64,000 nt of DNA from JBLFWJ01 sp047611425 (GCA_047611425.1 JBLFWJ010000001.1:1-64000); one strand, 5' to 3'; counted from the first letter of the stretch, positions 18,835 through 28,898 are shown. The notes: a model not told the origin generated them from the letters alone. Made by a program: numbers and translations.

Positions 18835-19559
18835 TGGGACAGAAAACTAACCCGATAGGTAATAGACTTGGAATCATCAACGGATGGGATTCCAACTGGT
18901 ATGGCGGAAAAGATACGCCAGCGAAGATTGAAGAGGATCACAAAGTCCGAACCTATCTACGTGCACGTTTGGCAAAGGCAAGCCTTTCCAAAATCATAAT
19001 TGAGCGTACGCTTAAATTGGTTACGGTTACCGTAAACACAGCTCGTCCAGGAATCATTATCGGTAAAGGAGGAAGTGAAGTTGATAAGCTTAAGCAAGAG
19101 TTGAAGAAGATTACTGGCAAAGAAGTCCAGATTAATATCTTCGAGATTAAGCGACCAGAATTGGATGCTCGATTGGTAGCAGAAAGCGTTGCCCGTCAGT
19201 TGGAAGGAAGAGTTTCTTTTAGAAGAGCGGTTAAGATGTCAGTTGCATCTACCATGAGAATGGGCGCTGAAGGAATTAAGATTCAGGTGAGCGGAAGATT
19301 GGGTGGAGCAGATATGGCTCGTACAGAAATGTATAAGGATGGAAGAATTCCATTGCACACTTTCAGAGCTAATATTGACTATGCATTAGTTGAGGCACAC
19401 ACTACATACGGAAGAATCGGTGTTAAGGTGTGGATTTGTAAAGGACTTGTTTATGGTAAGAGAGATCTTTCTCCAAACATAGGACAGGATAAGAAAGGCG
19501 GACCAAATAAGAAAGGCGGTCCAAGAGGTGGAGGTCAAAGACGTCCAGAGAGGAAATAA
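18834..19559 (+). CDS. rpsC: 30S ribosomal protein S3
   Basis: 241 residues. [20 protein letters not shown] is the classic N-terminus, followed by the KH domain with [16 protein letters not shown] (about 64-79) and the C-terminal [19 protein letters not shown] segment that borders the mRNA entry channel. The last 20 residues form a glycine/lysine/arginine-rich tail containing [13 protein letters not shown]. Start codon overlaps the rplV stop (TAATG). Confidence 0.98.
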   Translation: MGQKTNPIGNRLGIINGWDSNWYGGKDTPAKIEEDHKVRTYLRARLAKASLSKIIIERTLKLVTVTVNTARPGIIIGKGGSEVDKLKQELKKITGKEVQINIFEIKRPELDARLVAESVARQLEGRVSFRRAVKMSVASTMRMGAEGIKIQVSGRLGGADMARTEMYKDGRIPLHTFRANIDYALVEAHTTYGRIGVKVWICKGLVYGKRDLSPNIGQDKKGGPNKKGGPRGGGQRRPERK

Positions 19560-19591
19560 TATTAGCGTTTAATACAATAGACCAGTAAGTT

Positions 19592-20011
19592 ATGCTACAG
19601 CCAAAAAGGACGAAGTTCCGGAAGATGCAAAAGATGAAGATGAAGGGGATGGCCCAGAGGGGCAATCAACTCAGCTTCGGAACATTTGGCATCAAAGCTT
19701 TAGAAGGTGCTTGGATTACAAGTCGCCAGATAGAAGCTGCCCGTATCGCTGTTACCAGGTACATGAAACGTGAAGGCCAAGTGTGGATCAACATTTTTCC
19801 AGATAAGCCTGTAACGAAGAAACCTGCTGAAGTAAGAATGGGTAAAGGAAAAGGTTCACCTGAATACTGGGTGGCAGTTGTAAAGCCAGGTCGAATCATG
19901 TTCGAACTAGAAGGCGTTGATACGGAAACAGCAAAAGAGGCTTGTCGATTGGCATCTCAGAAACTGCCTATCACAACTCGATTTGTAACTAGAAAGGACT
20001 ACGCAGCCTGA
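19592..20011 (+). CDS. rplP: 50S ribosomal protein L16
   Basis: 139 residues. [19 protein letters not shown] is the standard start, and [20 protein letters not shown] (about 68-87) is the conserved loop near the A site. L16 is a late assembly protein required for peptidyl transfer activity. Lies 32 bases after rpsC and 14 before rpmC. Confidence 0.98.
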   Translation: MLQPKRTKFRKMQKMKMKGMAQRGNQLSFGTFGIKALEGAWITSRQIEAARIAVTRYMKREGQVWINIFPDKPVTKKPAEVRMGKGKGSPEYWVAVVKPGRIMFELEGVDTETAKEACRLASQKLPITTRFVTRKDYAA

Positions 20012-20025
20012 TAATCTAAGGAATT

Positions 20026-20217
20026 ATGGAGAATTCAGTAATAAGAGAACTTTCAAGCGAGGAGCTTAACTCAAGAATAATTGAGGAGAAGCACAACATG
20101 ACCAAAATGAAAATGGCTCATGCAGTGTCTCCAGTTGAGAACCCACAGACGCTTAAGACAACAAGAAAATTGATCGCTAAGCTGCTTACTGAGCAGACAA
20201 AACGTTCAAACAATTAA
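20026..20217 (+). CDS. rpmC: 50S ribosomal protein L29
   Basis: 63 residues forming the expected helical hairpin; the segment HAVSPVENPQTLKTTRKLIAK matches the L29 signature (given in part: NPQTLKTTRKLIAKL). L29 sits beside L23 at the tunnel exit. Between rplP and rpsQ as in nearly all bacteria. Confidence 0.96.
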   Translation: MENSVIRELSSEELNSRIIEEKHNMTKMKMAHAVSPVENPQTLKTTRKLIAKLLTEQTKRSNN

Positions 20218-20242
20218 ACCAATCAGGTAGGAAAGCAAAACA

Positions 20243-20515
20243 ATGGAAGCTACCCAAACAGCAGAAAGAAACCTACGCAAGGAGATCCTTGGTCTGGTTA
20301 CCAGTAACAGCATGGACAAGTCCATCACTGTTATTGTTGAACGCAAGGAGAAGCACCCGATGTACGGAAAGTACGTGAAGAAGAGTAAGAAATTCCACGC
20401 TCATGATGAGAAGAATGAGTGCAACGTGGGAGATACTGTTCGAATCATGGAAACACGTCCATTGAGTAAGACAAAGTGCTGGAGAATGGTTGAAATCATA
20501 GAAAGAGCTAAGTAA
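20243..20515 (+). CDS. rpsQ: 30S ribosomal protein S17
   Basis: 90 residues. The OB-fold signature [19 protein letters not shown] and the ending [20 protein letters not shown] are typical S17, an early assembly protein on the 16S 5' domain. One base separates its stop from the rplN start, suggesting coupled translation. Confidence 0.98.
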   Translation: MEATQTAERNLRKEILGLVTSNSMDKSITVIVERKEKHPMYGKYVKKSKKFHAHDEKNECNVGDTVRIMETRPLSKTKCWRMVEIIERAK

Positions 20516-20516
20516 G

Positions 20517-20885
20517 ATGATTCAGCAAGAGAGTAGGCTAAAATGCGCTGATAACAGCGGAGCCAAAGAAGTATTGTGCATTAGGGTTCTTGGAGGAACG
20601 AAGAGAAGATATGCCTCAGTTGGCGATCAGATTGTAGTTACTGTTAAGCACAGCATGCCAAATAGCAACGCGAAAAAAGGTACAGTAACACGTGCAGTTA
20701 TCGTTAGAACTAAGAAGGAAGTAAGAAGACAAGATGGTTCTTACATTCGATTTGACGACAACGCAGTTGTATTGCTAAATGCCACTGGAGAAATGAGAGG
20801 AACCCGAATATTCGGACCTGTTGCCAGAGAGTTGCGCGAAAAGTCATTTATGAAGATCGTATCACTTGCCCCTGAGGTACTTTGA
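20517..20885 (+). CDS. rplN: 50S ribosomal protein L14
   Basis: 122 residues, exact family length. [20 protein letters not shown] and the segment [20 protein letters not shown] are diagnostic. L14 lies at the subunit interface and is the binding site of the silencing factor RsfS. First gene of the spc segment, fused here with the S10 segment. Confidence 0.98.
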   Translation: MIQQESRLKCADNSGAKEVLCIRVLGGTKRRYASVGDQIVVTVKHSMPNSNAKKGTVTRAVIVRTKKEVRRQDGSYIRFDDNAVVLLNATGEMRGTRIFGPVARELREKSFMKIVSLAPEVL

Positions 20886-20904
20886 TACAAATCGACAGAA
20901 CGAG

Positions 20905-21165
20905 ATGAAAAAGTTTCATATAAAGAAGAACGACCAGGTTGTGGTTATTACCGGTGAGAACAAAGGTTCAGAAGGTAAGGTGCTTGAAATGCACACAAAG
21001 ACATCAAGAGCATTGGTGGAAGGTGTGAACATGATTAAGCGTCACACCAAACCAAATACTCAGTTTCCTGACGGAGGAATCATCGAAAAGGAGGCACCGA
21101 TACATGTGTCTAACTTGAAGTTGGTTGAGGCGAAGGCAGGAACAGCTAAGAATAGTTCTAAGTAA
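20905..21165 (+). CDS. rplX: 50S ribosomal protein L24
   Basis: 86 residues from the ATG at 20905 (MKKFHIKKNDQVVVITGENKG), which is the family start. An in-frame ATG at 20866 would add 13 residues that overlap rplN and match nothing in L24, so it is rejected. The KOW motif VVVITGENKGSEGKVLEM (about 10-27) and the segment NMIKRHTKPN are typical. L24 starts 50S assembly and lies near the tunnel exit. Confidence 0.96.
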   Translation: MKKFHIKKNDQVVVITGENKGSEGKVLEMHTKTSRALVEGVNMIKRHTKPNTQFPDGGIIEKEAPIHVSNLKLVEAKAGTAKNSSK

Positions 21166-21202
21166 TCATTACCGAAGGGTTAATAGAAGAATTAAATAAG
21201 TG

Positions 21203-21754
21203 ATGAGTCAAAAAGCTACACTTAAGGGAAAGTACAACGAGGAGATTGTTCCGGCATTAACGGAGCAGTTCAAGTACTCTTCAAGAATGCAGGTACCTGT
21301 GTTGGAGAAGATCTGCCTGAATCAAGGTCTTGGAATCGCTGTTGCTGACAAGAAGATTATTGATGCCGCCATTATTGATATGGGGTTGATCACTGGTCAA
21401 AAAGCAGTTGCTGCATATTCTAAGAAGGACGTTTCGAACTTCAAATTGAGAAAAGGAATGCCGATTGGTGTACGTGTTACATTGAGAGGCGACAAGATGT
21501 ACGAATTCCTAGAGAGATTGATTCGAGTAGCACTGCCACGTGTACGTGACTTCAGAGGAATCAGCCCAAAAGGAATGGACGGAGGAGGTAACTACTCAAT
21601 GGGTGTTACTGAGCACATCATCTTCCCAGAGATTGATATTGACAAAGTGAACAGAATCCTAGGTATGGATATCACCTTTGTAACCTCTGCAAAAAGCAAC
21701 GAGGAAGGAATAGCATTATTAAAAGAATTTGGACTTCCGTTCAAAAAGAACTAA
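21203..21754 (+). CDS. rplE: 50S ribosomal protein L5
   Basis: 183 residues from ATG 21203; a GTG directly before it (21200) is possible but not needed. Signatures are [21 protein letters not shown] and the ending [23 protein letters not shown]5 carries 5S rRNA with L18 and contacts the P-site tRNA. The insert [20 protein letters not shown] is the usual beta loop. Confidence 0.97.
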   Translation: MSQKATLKGKYNEEIVPALTEQFKYSSRMQVPVLEKICLNQGLGIAVADKKIIDAAIIDMGLITGQKAVAAYSKKDVSNFKLRKGMPIGVRVTLRGDKMYEFLERLIRVALPRVRDFRGISPKGMDGGGNYSMGVTEHIIFPEIDIDKVNRILGMDITFVTSAKSNEEGIALLKEFGLPFKKN

Positions 21755-21773
21755 TAAAAAGGTAAGCTGAGTC

Positions 21774-22043
21774 ATGGCTAAAGAATCAATGAAAGCAAGA
21801 GAGCGCAAGCGCGCTAAGATGGTTGCAAAGTTTGCTGAAAAGCGAGCTGCGCTTAAAGCTGAAGGCGACTATCAAGGACTTGCACGACTTCCTAAGAATG
21901 GGTCTGCAGTAAGAATGCACAATCGTTGCAGTATTACTGGTCGTCCTAAAGGATATATGCGCGACTTCGGTATTTCAAGGATTCAGTTCCGCGAGATGGC
22001 CAACAACGGATTGATTCCGGGCGTAAGAAAGACTAGCTGGTAA
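21774..22043 (+). CDS. rpsN: 30S ribosomal protein S14 (zinc-independent type)
   Basis: 89 residues, the long form of S14. It has [22 protein letters not shown] where the short zinc form carries CxxC pairs; only one cysteine is left (RCSITGRP), so no zinc ribbon can form. Start [20 protein letters not shown] is typical for the long form. Together with L36 below, it shows that the ribosomal proteins encoded here are of the cysteine-poor kind. Confidence 0.97.
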   Translation: MAKESMKARERKRAKMVAKFAEKRAALKAEGDYQGLARLPKNGSAVRMHNRCSITGRPKGYMRDFGISRIQFREMANNGLIPGVRKTSW

Positions 22044-22067
22044 TTTATTGATAGTAGAGAAAGAGTT

Positions 22068-22463
22068 ATGACAGATCCAATTGCAGATTATCTGACACGC
22101 ATCCGAAACGGGATTCAAGCAAACCACAGAGTGGTTGAGATTCCTGCTTCAAACATGAAGAAGAGAATCACTGAGGTGCTTTTCAACAAAGGGTATATCC
22201 TTAACTATAAGTTTGAGGAAGAAGGGCCACAGGGTACTATCAAAGTTGCTTTGAAGTATCACCCTAAGACAAAGGTTAACGCGATTAAGAGTATTCAACG
22301 TGTTAGTCGTCCAGGTTTGAGAACATATAAAGGGACAAGTGAAGTTCCACGTGTTCTAAACGGACTTGGAATTGCCATCGTTTCAACTTCTCAAGGTTTG
22401 ATGAGTGATAAGGAGGCAAGAGAAAAAGGAATTGGCGGAGAGGTTATTTGCTCTGTTTATTAA
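22068..22463 (+). CDS. rpsH: 30S ribosomal protein S8
   Basis: 131 residues. MTDPIADYLTRIRNGIQANH and the C-terminal GIAIVSTSQGLMSDKEAREK match the family closely. S8 binds the central domain of 16S rRNA; in enterobacteria it represses spc translation, but no copy of its rRNA-like target site is apparent near rplE here. Confidence 0.98.
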   Translation: MTDPIADYLTRIRNGIQANHRVVEIPASNMKKRITEVLFNKGYILNYKFEEEGPQGTIKVALKYHPKTKVNAIKSIQRVSRPGLRTYKGTSEVPRVLNGLGIAIVSTSQGLMSDKEAREKGIGGEVICSVY

Positions 22464-22482
22464 TAGATAAAGAAGACAGGTT

Positions 22483-23037
22483 ATGTCAAGAATAGGAAAA
22501 GCAATTATCAACTTACCTGCAGGGGTAGACATCAAGGTTGATGGCACAACTGTTACTGTAAAGGGTGCGTTGGGTGAATTGTACCAGGAACTAGATCCAG
22601 CTATAACAGTTGAGATTGAGGATGGCGTGCTGACGTGCGTACGTTCAAATGAAGATAAGCAGACGAAGGCTAATCACGGTCTTTATCGTTCATTGATCAA
22701 CAATATGATCATTGGTGTAACTGCTGGATACGAGAAGAAGTTGGAGTTGGTTGGTGTTGGATACCGTGCGACAATGAAAGGTCAGCAATTGGATTTAACA
22801 CTTGGATTCTCACACAATATTTCATTCATGTTACCAGCAGAGGTTAAGGCCGAAGCAGTAGCTGAAAGAGGTAAAAATCCAATCATCATCCTTAAGTCTT
22901 TTGATAAGCAATTGATCGGTCAGGTTTGCGCCAAGATTAGATCACTTAGAAAGCCAGAGCCATACAAGGGCAAAGGAGTTCGATTCGTAGGAGAACAAAT
23001 TAGAAGAAAGGCAGGTAAATCAGCCGCATCAGCATAA
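22483..23037 (+). CDS. rplF: 50S ribosomal protein L6
   Basis: 184 residues of two repeated alpha/beta domains. MSRIGKAIINLPAGVDIKVD at the start, GYEKKLELVGVGYRATMKGQ in the middle and RKPEPYKGKGVRFVGEQIRR at the C-terminus are diagnostic. It sits at the base of the stalk near the sarcin-ricin loop, where elongation factors bind. Confidence 0.98.
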   Translation: MSRIGKAIINLPAGVDIKVDGTTVTVKGALGELYQELDPAITVEIEDGVLTCVRSNEDKQTKANHGLYRSLINNMIIGVTAGYEKKLELVGVGYRATMKGQQLDLTLGFSHNISFMLPAEVKAEAVAERGKNPIIILKSFDKQLIGQVCAKIRSLRKPEPYKGKGVRFVGEQIRRKAGKSAASA

Positions 23038-23044
23038 TTGAGTC

Positions 23045-23401
23045 ATGGCAGTTAAGAAGTCAGATAGAAGAGACAAGATCCGTAGAAAGATCAGAGCGAG
23101 CATCATTGGAACCGCAGAGCGCCCAAGAATGTCGATTTTCAGAAGTAACAAGGGCATTTATGTTCAGCTTATTGACGATGCAAACGGAACCACTTTGGTT
23201 GCAGCATCTACTGGAGACAAAGGCATCGAAGGGTCAAAGGGTTCTAAGATCGAAGTATCTAAAATGGTAGGTACTGCAATCGCGGAGAAAGCTAAAGAAG
23301 CTGGAATTGACAAAGTGGTATTTGACCGAGGCGGTTACTTGTATCACGGTAGAGTAAAGTCATTGGCAGATGGTGCCAGAGAAGGTGGATTACAGTTTTA
23401 A
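23045..23401 (+). CDS. rplR: 50S ribosomal protein L18
   Basis: 118 residues, standard. [20 protein letters not shown] at the N-terminus and [20 protein letters not shown] near the C-terminus are signatures. It binds 5S rRNA together with L5 in the central protuberance. Seven bases after rplF. Confidence 0.98.
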   Translation: MAVKKSDRRDKIRRKIRASIIGTAERPRMSIFRSNKGIYVQLIDDANGTTLVAASTGDKGIEGSKGSKIEVSKMVGTAIAEKAKEAGIDKVVFDRGGYLYHGRVKSLADGAREGGLQF

Positions 23402-23419
23402 TACCGATCTGAAGAAAAA

Positions 23420-23923
23420 ATGAAAAAGGTACAAGCAAAAGATACAGAGCTTAAAGACCGAGTGGTCGGTATTCAGCGTGTTGTAAAGGTGACCAAAGGT
23501 GGTCGTACTTTCAGTTTCTCTGCCATTGTCGTGGTTGGAGATGAGAAAGGAACTGTAGGACACGGATTTGGAAAAGCGAAAGAAGTTGTTGAGGCAATTT
23601 CAAAAGGAATTGAGGATGCTAAGAAGAACTTGATTAAGGTTCCTGTTATCAACGATACAATTCCACATCAACAAGAATTGAAGTACAGTGGTGCTCATGT
23701 TTTCATGAAGCCTGCAAGTCGTGGTACCGGTGTTATTGCTGGTGGTGCAATGAGAGCTGTATTGGAGAGTGCTGGAGTTAAAAATGTTTTGGCTAAGTCC
23801 AAGGGTTCTTCAAATCCACACAACGTAGTTAAAGCAACTTACAATGCACTAGCAGAAATGCGTGATGCATACCAAGTAGCTGACTCAAGAGGCGTGAGCG
23901 TTAATAAAGTATTCAACGGTTAA
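23420..23923 (+). CDS. rpsE: 30S ribosomal protein S5
   Basis: 167 residues. The RNA-binding domain has [20 protein letters not shown] and [17 protein letters not shown] (about 12-60); the C-terminal domain has [20 protein letters not shown]. It lies at the mRNA entrance and affects decoding accuracy. 18 bases after rplR, 11 before rpmD. Confidence 0.98.
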   Translation: MKKVQAKDTELKDRVVGIQRVVKVTKGGRTFSFSAIVVVGDEKGTVGHGFGKAKEVVEAISKGIEDAKKNLIKVPVINDTIPHQQELKYSGAHVFMKPASRGTGVIAGGAMRAVLESAGVKNVLAKSKGSSNPHNVVKATYNALAEMRDAYQVADSRGVSVNKVFNG

Positions 23924-23934
23924 GAAAAGCTATT

Positions 23935-24111
23935 ATGGCTAAGATCAAAGTAAAGCAGGTACGAAGTGCCATCAACCGTCCTCAACGACAGAAGAGAACG
24001 ATTCAAGCGCTTGGTTTGAAGAAATTGAACCAAGTAGTTGAACATGATGATACACCAGCGATCAAAGGAATGATCGCCAAGGTGGCTCATATGGTTGAAG
24101 TAGTAGATTAA
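23935..24111 (+). CDS. rpmD: 50S ribosomal protein L30
   Basis: 58 residues, translated from ATG 23935: MAKIKVKQVRSAINRPQRQK, then RTIQALGLKKLNQVVEHDD, ending MIAKVAHMVEVVD. This is the complete single-domain bacterial L30 and fills the expected slot between rpsE and rplO. The RTIQALGLKK helix is the family signature. Confidence 0.97.
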   Translation: MAKIKVKQVRSAINRPQRQKRTIQALGLKKLNQVVEHDDTPAIKGMIAKVAHMVEVVD

Positions 24112-24133
24112 TTTACGGGACAAGAAGCAAGAG

Positions 24134-24589
24134 ATGAATCTCAGCAATCTGAAGCCGGCCGCTGGCTCTAACAAAAGCGGTAAAGTGAGAATTGGACGTG
24201 GTGAAGGAACCGGTAAAGGCGGAACTTCTACTCGTGGTCACAAAGGTGCCAAGTCTAGATCTGGATATAGTAAGAAGATTGGTTTTGAAGGTGGGCAGAT
24301 GCCACTTCAAAGACGTGTTCCTAAGTTCGGTTTCAAGAACCCATTCAGAGTAGAGTATCGAGGTATCAATTTGGATACTCTTCAAGAATTAGCAGATGCT
24401 AAGAAATTGGAGAAAATCGATATCGCAACTCTAATTGATAATGGATTGGCGGATAAGAAGGATCTAGTTAAGATTCTTGGTAGAGGAGAACTAAGTGCGA
24501 AGGTTGAAGTGAATGTTCACGCATTTTCTGCATCTGCAAAAGCAGCAATCGAGGCAAAAGGAGGACAGGCTGTAACTATTGAGAAGTAA
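24134..24589 (+). CDS. rplO: 50S ribosomal protein L15
   Basis: 151 residues. The glycine-rich extended N-terminus (RIGRGEGTGKGGTSTRGHKG, SGYSKKIGFEGGQMPLQRR) threads into 23S rRNA; the C-terminal domain ends in the usual VHAFSASAKAAIEAKGG. The stop overlaps the secY start (TAATGA), coupling ribosome and translocon synthesis as in other bacteria. Confidence 0.98.
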   Translation: MNLSNLKPAAGSNKSGKVRIGRGEGTGKGGTSTRGHKGAKSRSGYSKKIGFEGGQMPLQRRVPKFGFKNPFRVEYRGINLDTLQELADAKKLEKIDIATLIDNGLADKKDLVKILGRGELSAKVEVNVHAFSASAKAAIEAKGGQAVTIEK

Positions 24590-25935
24590 TGAAGAAGTTC
24601 ATCAGTACACTTAAGAACATTTATAGTATTCCGGACCTACGAACTAGGATCGGAAATACGCTGTTGTTCATTTTGATCTACAGAATTGGTTCTTACGTGG
24701 TACTTCCAGGAATCGATCCTGGTAAGTTGGACGCACTTCAAGCTCAATCTGCTGACGGTATTCTAGGTCTTATCTCAATGTTTACTGGTGGTGCATTCTC
24801 AAATGCTTCCATCTTCGCATTAGGTATTATGCCTTATATCTCTGCATCCATTGTATTGCAGTTAGCCGGATTGGCTGTTCCTGCATTACAGAAAATGCAG
24901 CGTGAGGGTGAAAGTGGACGAAAGAAGATTACTCAATACACTAGATATCTGACAATCATTATCTGTGGATTCCAAGGCCCAGGTTACATCGCTAACCTAA
25001 TGTCTACGCTTCCAGCAGATGCATTTTTAATTGATCCATCATTCTTCTGGTTCTCATCTTGGTTGATTCTGATCACAGGTACCGTATTCGTTATGTGGTT
25101 GGGTGAGAAGATTACAGACAAGGGTATCGGTAACGGTATTTCACTATTGATTATGATTGGAATTATTGCTCAGTTGCCATTCGCAACTATGGCAGAGTTT
25201 GGTACTAGAATGACCGGTGGAAATGGAGGTCTGGTGATATTTATACTGGAAATTGCAGCACTGATGATTGTGATTACCGCTTGTATCATGCTAGTTCAGG
25301 GTACTCGAAGAATTCCAGTTCAGGTTGCAAGAGCAGCTATTTCTGGAAGAACCGCTTTACCACAAGGTGGAGCTCGTCAGTACATTCCTTTAAAAGTGAA
25401 TGCAGCGGGTGTAATGCCAATCATCTTTGCGCAGGCAATAATGTTCGTTCCGGTAACACTTGGATCTTATGCCAGTGATGGTGCAAGTGCGTTTGTTGCG
25501 GCATTTTCAGACTTTGGTGGATTCTGGTACAACTTGGTCTTTGCCATCTTGATTATCGTTTTCACATACTTCTATACTGCTATCACCATCAATCCAAATC
25601 AAATGGCTGATGACATGAAGCGTAACGGAGGTTTCATTCCAGGTATTAAGCCAGGAAAGAGAACAGGAGAATACCTTGACAATATCATGTCAAGAATCAC
25701 TTTACCAGGATCAATGTTCCTTGCGTTTGTAGCAATTATGCCTGCCTTCGCAATGTTGTTCGGAGTGAACATGCAGTTCTCTCAGTTCTACGGAGGAACA
25801 TCACTATTGATTATGGTAGGTGTTGTATTGGATACACTACAACAAGTGGAGAGTCACTTGTTAATGAGACATTATGATGGTCTTATGAAGACTGGAAAGA
25901 TCAAAGGTCGGTCTTCCATGAGCATGGCTGGATAA
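24589..25935 (+). CDS. secY: Protein translocase subunit SecY
   Basis: 448 residues with ten membrane segments. It forms the channel of the Sec translocon for secreted and membrane proteins. Recognisable parts: FILIYRIGSYVVLPGID in TM1, the plug region GGAFSNASIFALGIMPYISA (about 67-86), QKMQREGESGRKKITQYTRY in cytoplasmic loop 2, and GGFIPGIKPGKRTGEYL (about 346-362) in the loop that contacts SecA and the ribosome. The next gene is infA with no adk or map between, unlike the enterobacterial/Gram-positive order. Confidence 0.98.
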   Translation: MKKFISTLKNIYSIPDLRTRIGNTLLFILIYRIGSYVVLPGIDPGKLDALQAQSADGILGLISMFTGGAFSNASIFALGIMPYISASIVLQLAGLAVPALQKMQREGESGRKKITQYTRYLTIIICGFQGPGYIANLMSTLPADAFLIDPSFFWFSSWLILITGTVFVMWLGEKITDKGIGNGISLLIMIGIIAQLPFATMAEFGTRMTGGNGGLVIFILEIAALMIVITACIMLVQGTRRIPVQVARAAISGRTALPQGGARQYIPLKVNAAGVMPIIFAQAIMFVPVTLGSYASDGASAFVAAFSDFGGFWYNLVFAILIIVFTYFYTAITINPNQMADDMKRNGGFIPGIKPGKRTGEYLDNIMSRITLPGSMFLAFVAIMPAFAMLFGVNMQFSQFYGGTSLLIMVGVVLDTLQQVESHLLMRHYDGLMKTGKIKGRSSMSMAG

Positions 25936-25962
25936 TTATTAGAAAGGAAAGAGAATAGATCA

Positions 25963-26181
25963 ATGGCAAAACAAGCTTCCATAGAGCAAGACGGTACAAT
26001 AATCGAAGCATTATCAAATGCTATGTTCCGTTGCGAATTGGAAAATGGTCATGTTATCACTGCCCACATTTCAGGAAAGATGAGGATGTTCTACATCAAG
26101 ATACTTCCAGGAGATAGAGTAAGAGTAGCAATGTCGCCATATGATTTAACAAAAGGACGAATTACCTACCGATACAAATAA
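25963..26181 (+). CDS. infA: Translation initiation factor IF-1
   Basis: 72 residues, OB fold, exact family length. [20 protein letters not shown] and [20 protein letters not shown] are signatures. IF-1 binds the 30S A site during initiation and promotes IF-2 and IF-3 action. 27 bases after secY and 6 before rpmJ. Confidence 0.98.
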   Translation: MAKQASIEQDGTIIEALSNAMFRCELENGHVITAHISGKMRMFYIKILPGDRVRVAMSPYDLTKGRITYRYK

Positions 26182-26187
26182 GACGAC

Positions 26188-26304
26188 ATGAAAGTCAGAG
26201 CATCAGTTAAAAAGCGTAGCGCAGATTGCAAGATCGTAAAGCGCAAGGGTCGCGTTTATGTGATCAACAAAAAGAATCCAAGGTTTAAGCAAAGACAAGG
26301 CTAA
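26188..26304 (+). CDS. rpmJ: 50S ribosomal protein L36 (zinc-less type)
   Basis: 38 residues from ATG 26188: [20 protein letters not shown], ending [12 protein letters not shown]. Normal zinc L36 has three cysteines and a histidine; here only Cys14 is kept ([10 protein letters not shown], and VINKKNPRF in place of VICSAEPKH), so zinc cannot be bound. Fits the expected infA-rpmJ-rpsM order. Confidence 0.96.
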   Translation: MKVRASVKKRSADCKIVKRKGRVYVINKKNPRFKQRQG

Positions 26305-26335
26305 TCCTTGAATAACAGATAATCAATTACTGCAA

Positions 26336-26710
26336 ATGGCACGTATTTCAGGTATAGATCTACCAAAGAACAAACGAGGAGAAATTGGCCTCACTTACAT
26401 TTTCGGAATCGGAAAAGTAACAGCTCAGAAAATTTTGGACGCAACAGGTATCAACCGTAGCGTCAAAGTTGAAGAGTGGGATGATGATCAATTGTCAAGA
26501 ATCCGAGAGACTATTCAACAGATTAAGACGGAAGGAACTTTAAGATCAGAGATCCAAACAAACATTAAGCGATTGATGGACATCGGTGCTTACCGAGGAA
26601 TTCGTCATCGTGCTGGATTGCCACTTCGTGGTCAGCGAACCAAGAATAATTCAAGAACAAGAAAAGGAAAGAGAAAGACTGTTGCGAACAAAAAGATTGC
26701 AGCTAAATAA
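26336..26710 (+). CDS. rpsM: 30S ribosomal protein S13
   Basis: 124 residues. [20 protein letters not shown] at the N-terminus and [20 protein letters not shown] near the C-terminus are diagnostic, as is the final lysine-rich tail. S13 forms intersubunit bridges with L5 and touches the P-site tRNA. First gene of the alpha segment. Confidence 0.98.
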   Translation: MARISGIDLPKNKRGEIGLTYIFGIGKVTAQKILDATGINRSVKVEEWDDDQLSRIRETIQQIKTEGTLRSEIQTNIKRLMDIGAYRGIRHRAGLPLRGQRTKNNSRTRKGKRKTVANKKIAAK

Positions 26711-26742
26711 TCTCTCACTCAATAAGTAAACAATTAGGTACA

Positions 26743-27132
26743 ATGGCTAAAACGTCAAAAACCAGTAAGAAAAGAAACGTTAAGGTAGAAGCTGTAGGAC
26801 AAGTCCACGTCAGCTCTTCCTTCAACAACATCATCATCAGCATTACCAACATGGCTGGTGAAGTGATTTCTTGGTCTTCTGCAGGAAAAATGGGTTTCCG
26901 TGGATCTAAGAAGAACACTCCTTATGCTGCTCAATTAGCAGCTGAAGAGTGTACCAAGGTTGCTGTTGAACTTGGAATGAGAAAAGCCAAGTGCTACGTT
27001 AAAGGACCAGGTGGTGGTCGTGAGTCTGCTATGCGAACTGTTCATAATTCAGGCATCGAGATCTCTGAAATCATTGACGTGACGCCACAGCCGCACAACG
27101 GATGTCGTCCTCCAAAGAGGAGAAGAGTATAA
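26743..27132 (+). CDS. rpsK: 30S ribosomal protein S11
   Basis: 129 residues. [20 protein letters not shown], the [16 protein letters not shown] segment and the ending [18 protein letters not shown] are standard. S11 lies on the platform, close to the E-site mRNA. 32 bases after rpsM. Confidence 0.98.
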   Translation: MAKTSKTSKKRNVKVEAVGQVHVSSSFNNIIISITNMAGEVISWSSAGKMGFRGSKKNTPYAAQLAAEECTKVAVELGMRKAKCYVKGPGGGRESAMRTVHNSGIEISEIIDVTPQPHNGCRPPKRRRV

Positions 27133-27181
27133 TTGAAGTTGACCGACAGAAGAGGTTTTAAAAAATACAATTACCAATACA

Positions 27182-27790
27182 ATGGCCAGATATACAGGAC
27201 CAAAAACGAAGATTGCTAGAAAGTTCGGACAACCGATATTCGGACCGGACAAGGCGTTTGAAAAACGAAACTTCCCTCCAGGGCAGCACGGTAACGGACG
27301 AAGAAGAAAGAAGCAGTCTGAATACGGGCTTCAATTGATGGAGAAGCAGAAGGCTAAGTACACTTACGGTGTTCTTGAGCGTCAGTTCCGAAATCTATTC
27401 AAAAGAGCATCTGCGAAAGAAGGTGTAACAGGTGAGAACCTTTTGAAGTTCATCGAAGCAAGATTGGACAATGTGGTATACCGAATGGGTATCGCTCCAA
27501 CACGAAGCGGTGCACGTCAGTTAGTTAGCCATAAGCACATTACTGTAAACGGAGGCGTTGTAAACATCGCATCTTATGCAGTAAAGCCAGGTGATAAAAT
27601 TGCTGTACGTGAGCGTTCAAAGTCTTTGGAGGCAATCACAGATTCATTGGCAACAAGAAGCTCGGCTGATTTTGAGTGGATCACTTTTGATTCAACTAGC
27701 ATGCAGGGTGAGTTTTTAAACTTCCCAATGAGAACGGAGATTCCTGAGAACATCAACGAGCAGTTGATTGTGGAACTATACTCCAAGTAA
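27182..27790 (+). CDS. rpsD: 30S ribosomal protein S4
   Basis: 202 residues. Starts [20 protein letters not shown] and lacks the N-terminal zinc cysteines found in some S4 proteins. The S4 RNA-binding domain contains [20 protein letters not shown] (about 93-112) and [18 protein letters not shown]. It starts assembly of the 30S body; in enterobacteria it represses the alpha operon. 49 bases after rpsK. Confidence 0.98.
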   Translation: MARYTGPKTKIARKFGQPIFGPDKAFEKRNFPPGQHGNGRRRKKQSEYGLQLMEKQKAKYTYGVLERQFRNLFKRASAKEGVTGENLLKFIEARLDNVVYRMGIAPTRSGARQLVSHKHITVNGGVVNIASYAVKPGDKIAVRERSKSLEAITDSLATRSSADFEWITFDSTSMQGEFLNFPMRTEIPENINEQLIVELYSK

Positions 27791-27825
27791 TAGTTAGAAC
27801 ATTAGAACAGTATAAAAGACCCAAA

Positions 27826-28818
27826 ATGGCAATACTAGATTTTCAGAAGCCCGATAAAGTGATCATGCTCAACTCTGATGAGCGAAACGGAGAGTTTGAA
27901 TTCCGTCCTTTGGAGCCAGGTTACGGTATCACTGTAGGTAATGCCCTAAGAAGAATTCTATTGAACTCTTTGGAAGGGTTTGCAATCACTTCTCTTCGTA
28001 TTGAAGGTGTTGATCATGAGTTCTCTACCATAGATGGTGTTGTTGAGGACGTTACCGAGATTGTATTGAACTTGAAGCAAGTACGTTTCAAGCGTCAGAT
28101 TGATACATTGGATAACGAGCGAGCTTCTATCAACGTTGGTGGTCAGGACCAATTGACTGCTGGTGATATTGGTAAGTTCTTGTCTGGATTCCAGATCCTT
28201 AATCCGGATCTAGTTATCTGTAACATGGACAAGAAGGTGAAATTGAATTTCGAAATCACCATCGATAAGGGTAGAGGTTATGTTCCTGCTGATGACAACA
28301 AGCCAGTGAATGCTCCTATGGGAACTATCGCTACTGATGCCATCTTCACACCTATTAAGAATGTGAGATATGCAGTAGAGAACTTCCGTGTTGAGCAGAA
28401 GACTGACTACGAAAAGTTGGTTATGCATATTGACACTGACGGATCTGTTCATCCTAAGGATGCTTTGAAAGAAGCAGCTAAGATTTTGATCCATCACTTC
28501 ATGTTGTTCTCTGACGAGAAAATATCCTTGGAGACTGAATCAAAGCTACCTGAGCAGGAGTTTGACGAAAACATGTTGCACATGCGTCAATTGCTCAAGA
28601 CGAAGTTGGTAGACATGGATCTTTCTGTTAGAGCGTTGAACTGTCTTAAGGCAGCAGACGTTGAAACATTGGGAGACCTAGTTTCATTCAATAAGAACGA
28701 TTTATTGAAGTTTAGAAACTTCGGTAAGAAGTCTTTGACTGAGTTGGAGGATTTGGTACATGCCAAGAACCTAACTTTTGGAATGAATTTGAGCAAGTAC
28801 AGATTAGAGGAAGACTGA
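27826..28818 (+). CDS. rpoA: RNA polymerase alpha subunit
   Basis: 330 residues. The N-terminal domain (about 1-235) has the dimerisation and beta/beta' contact motif [20 protein letters not shown]; the C-terminal domain (about 255-315) has [20 protein letters not shown] and [16 protein letters not shown], the helix-hairpin-helix that contacts UP elements and activators. Lies in the usual alpha-segment position between rpsD and rplQ, with an unusually long 80-base gap before rplQ that holds repeat-like DNA. Confidence 0.98.
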   Translation: MAILDFQKPDKVIMLNSDERNGEFEFRPLEPGYGITVGNALRRILLNSLEGFAITSLRIEGVDHEFSTIDGVVEDVTEIVLNLKQVRFKRQIDTLDNERASINVGGQDQLTAGDIGKFLSGFQILNPDLVICNMDKKVKLNFEITIDKGRGYVPADDNKPVNAPMGTIATDAIFTPIKNVRYAVENFRVEQKTDYEKLVMHIDTDGSVHPKDALKEAAKILIHHFMLFSDEKISLETESKLPEQEFDENMLHMRQLLKTKLVDMDLSVRALNCLKAADVETLGDLVSFNKNDLLKFRNFGKKSLTELEDLVHAKNLTFGMNLSKYRLEED

Positions 28819-28821
28819 GAT

Positions 28822-28890
28822 TAGTTGTGAGTTAAGAGTTACGAGTTGCTAGTGCGACTCAAGACTAGAAGCTCGAAACTAGAAACTGAT
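28822..28890. repeat. Degenerate ACTCGAAACTAG-type repeat between rpoA and rplQ
   Basis: The gap is made of imperfect units related to CTCGAAACTAGAAACT (28872-28887) and their inverse (AGTTACGAGTTGCTAG, 28839-28853). A second cluster of the same units lies at 38224-38254, where CTCGAAACTAGCAACT matches at 15 of 16 bases. The units resemble direct and inverted copies of one short word. Confidence 0.55.
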
Positions 28891-28898
28891 TATATATT

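Noticed and set aside
20866..20904. Longer start for L24 overlapping L14
   Set aside because: The extra 13 residues do not match L24; ATG 20905 gives the family start.
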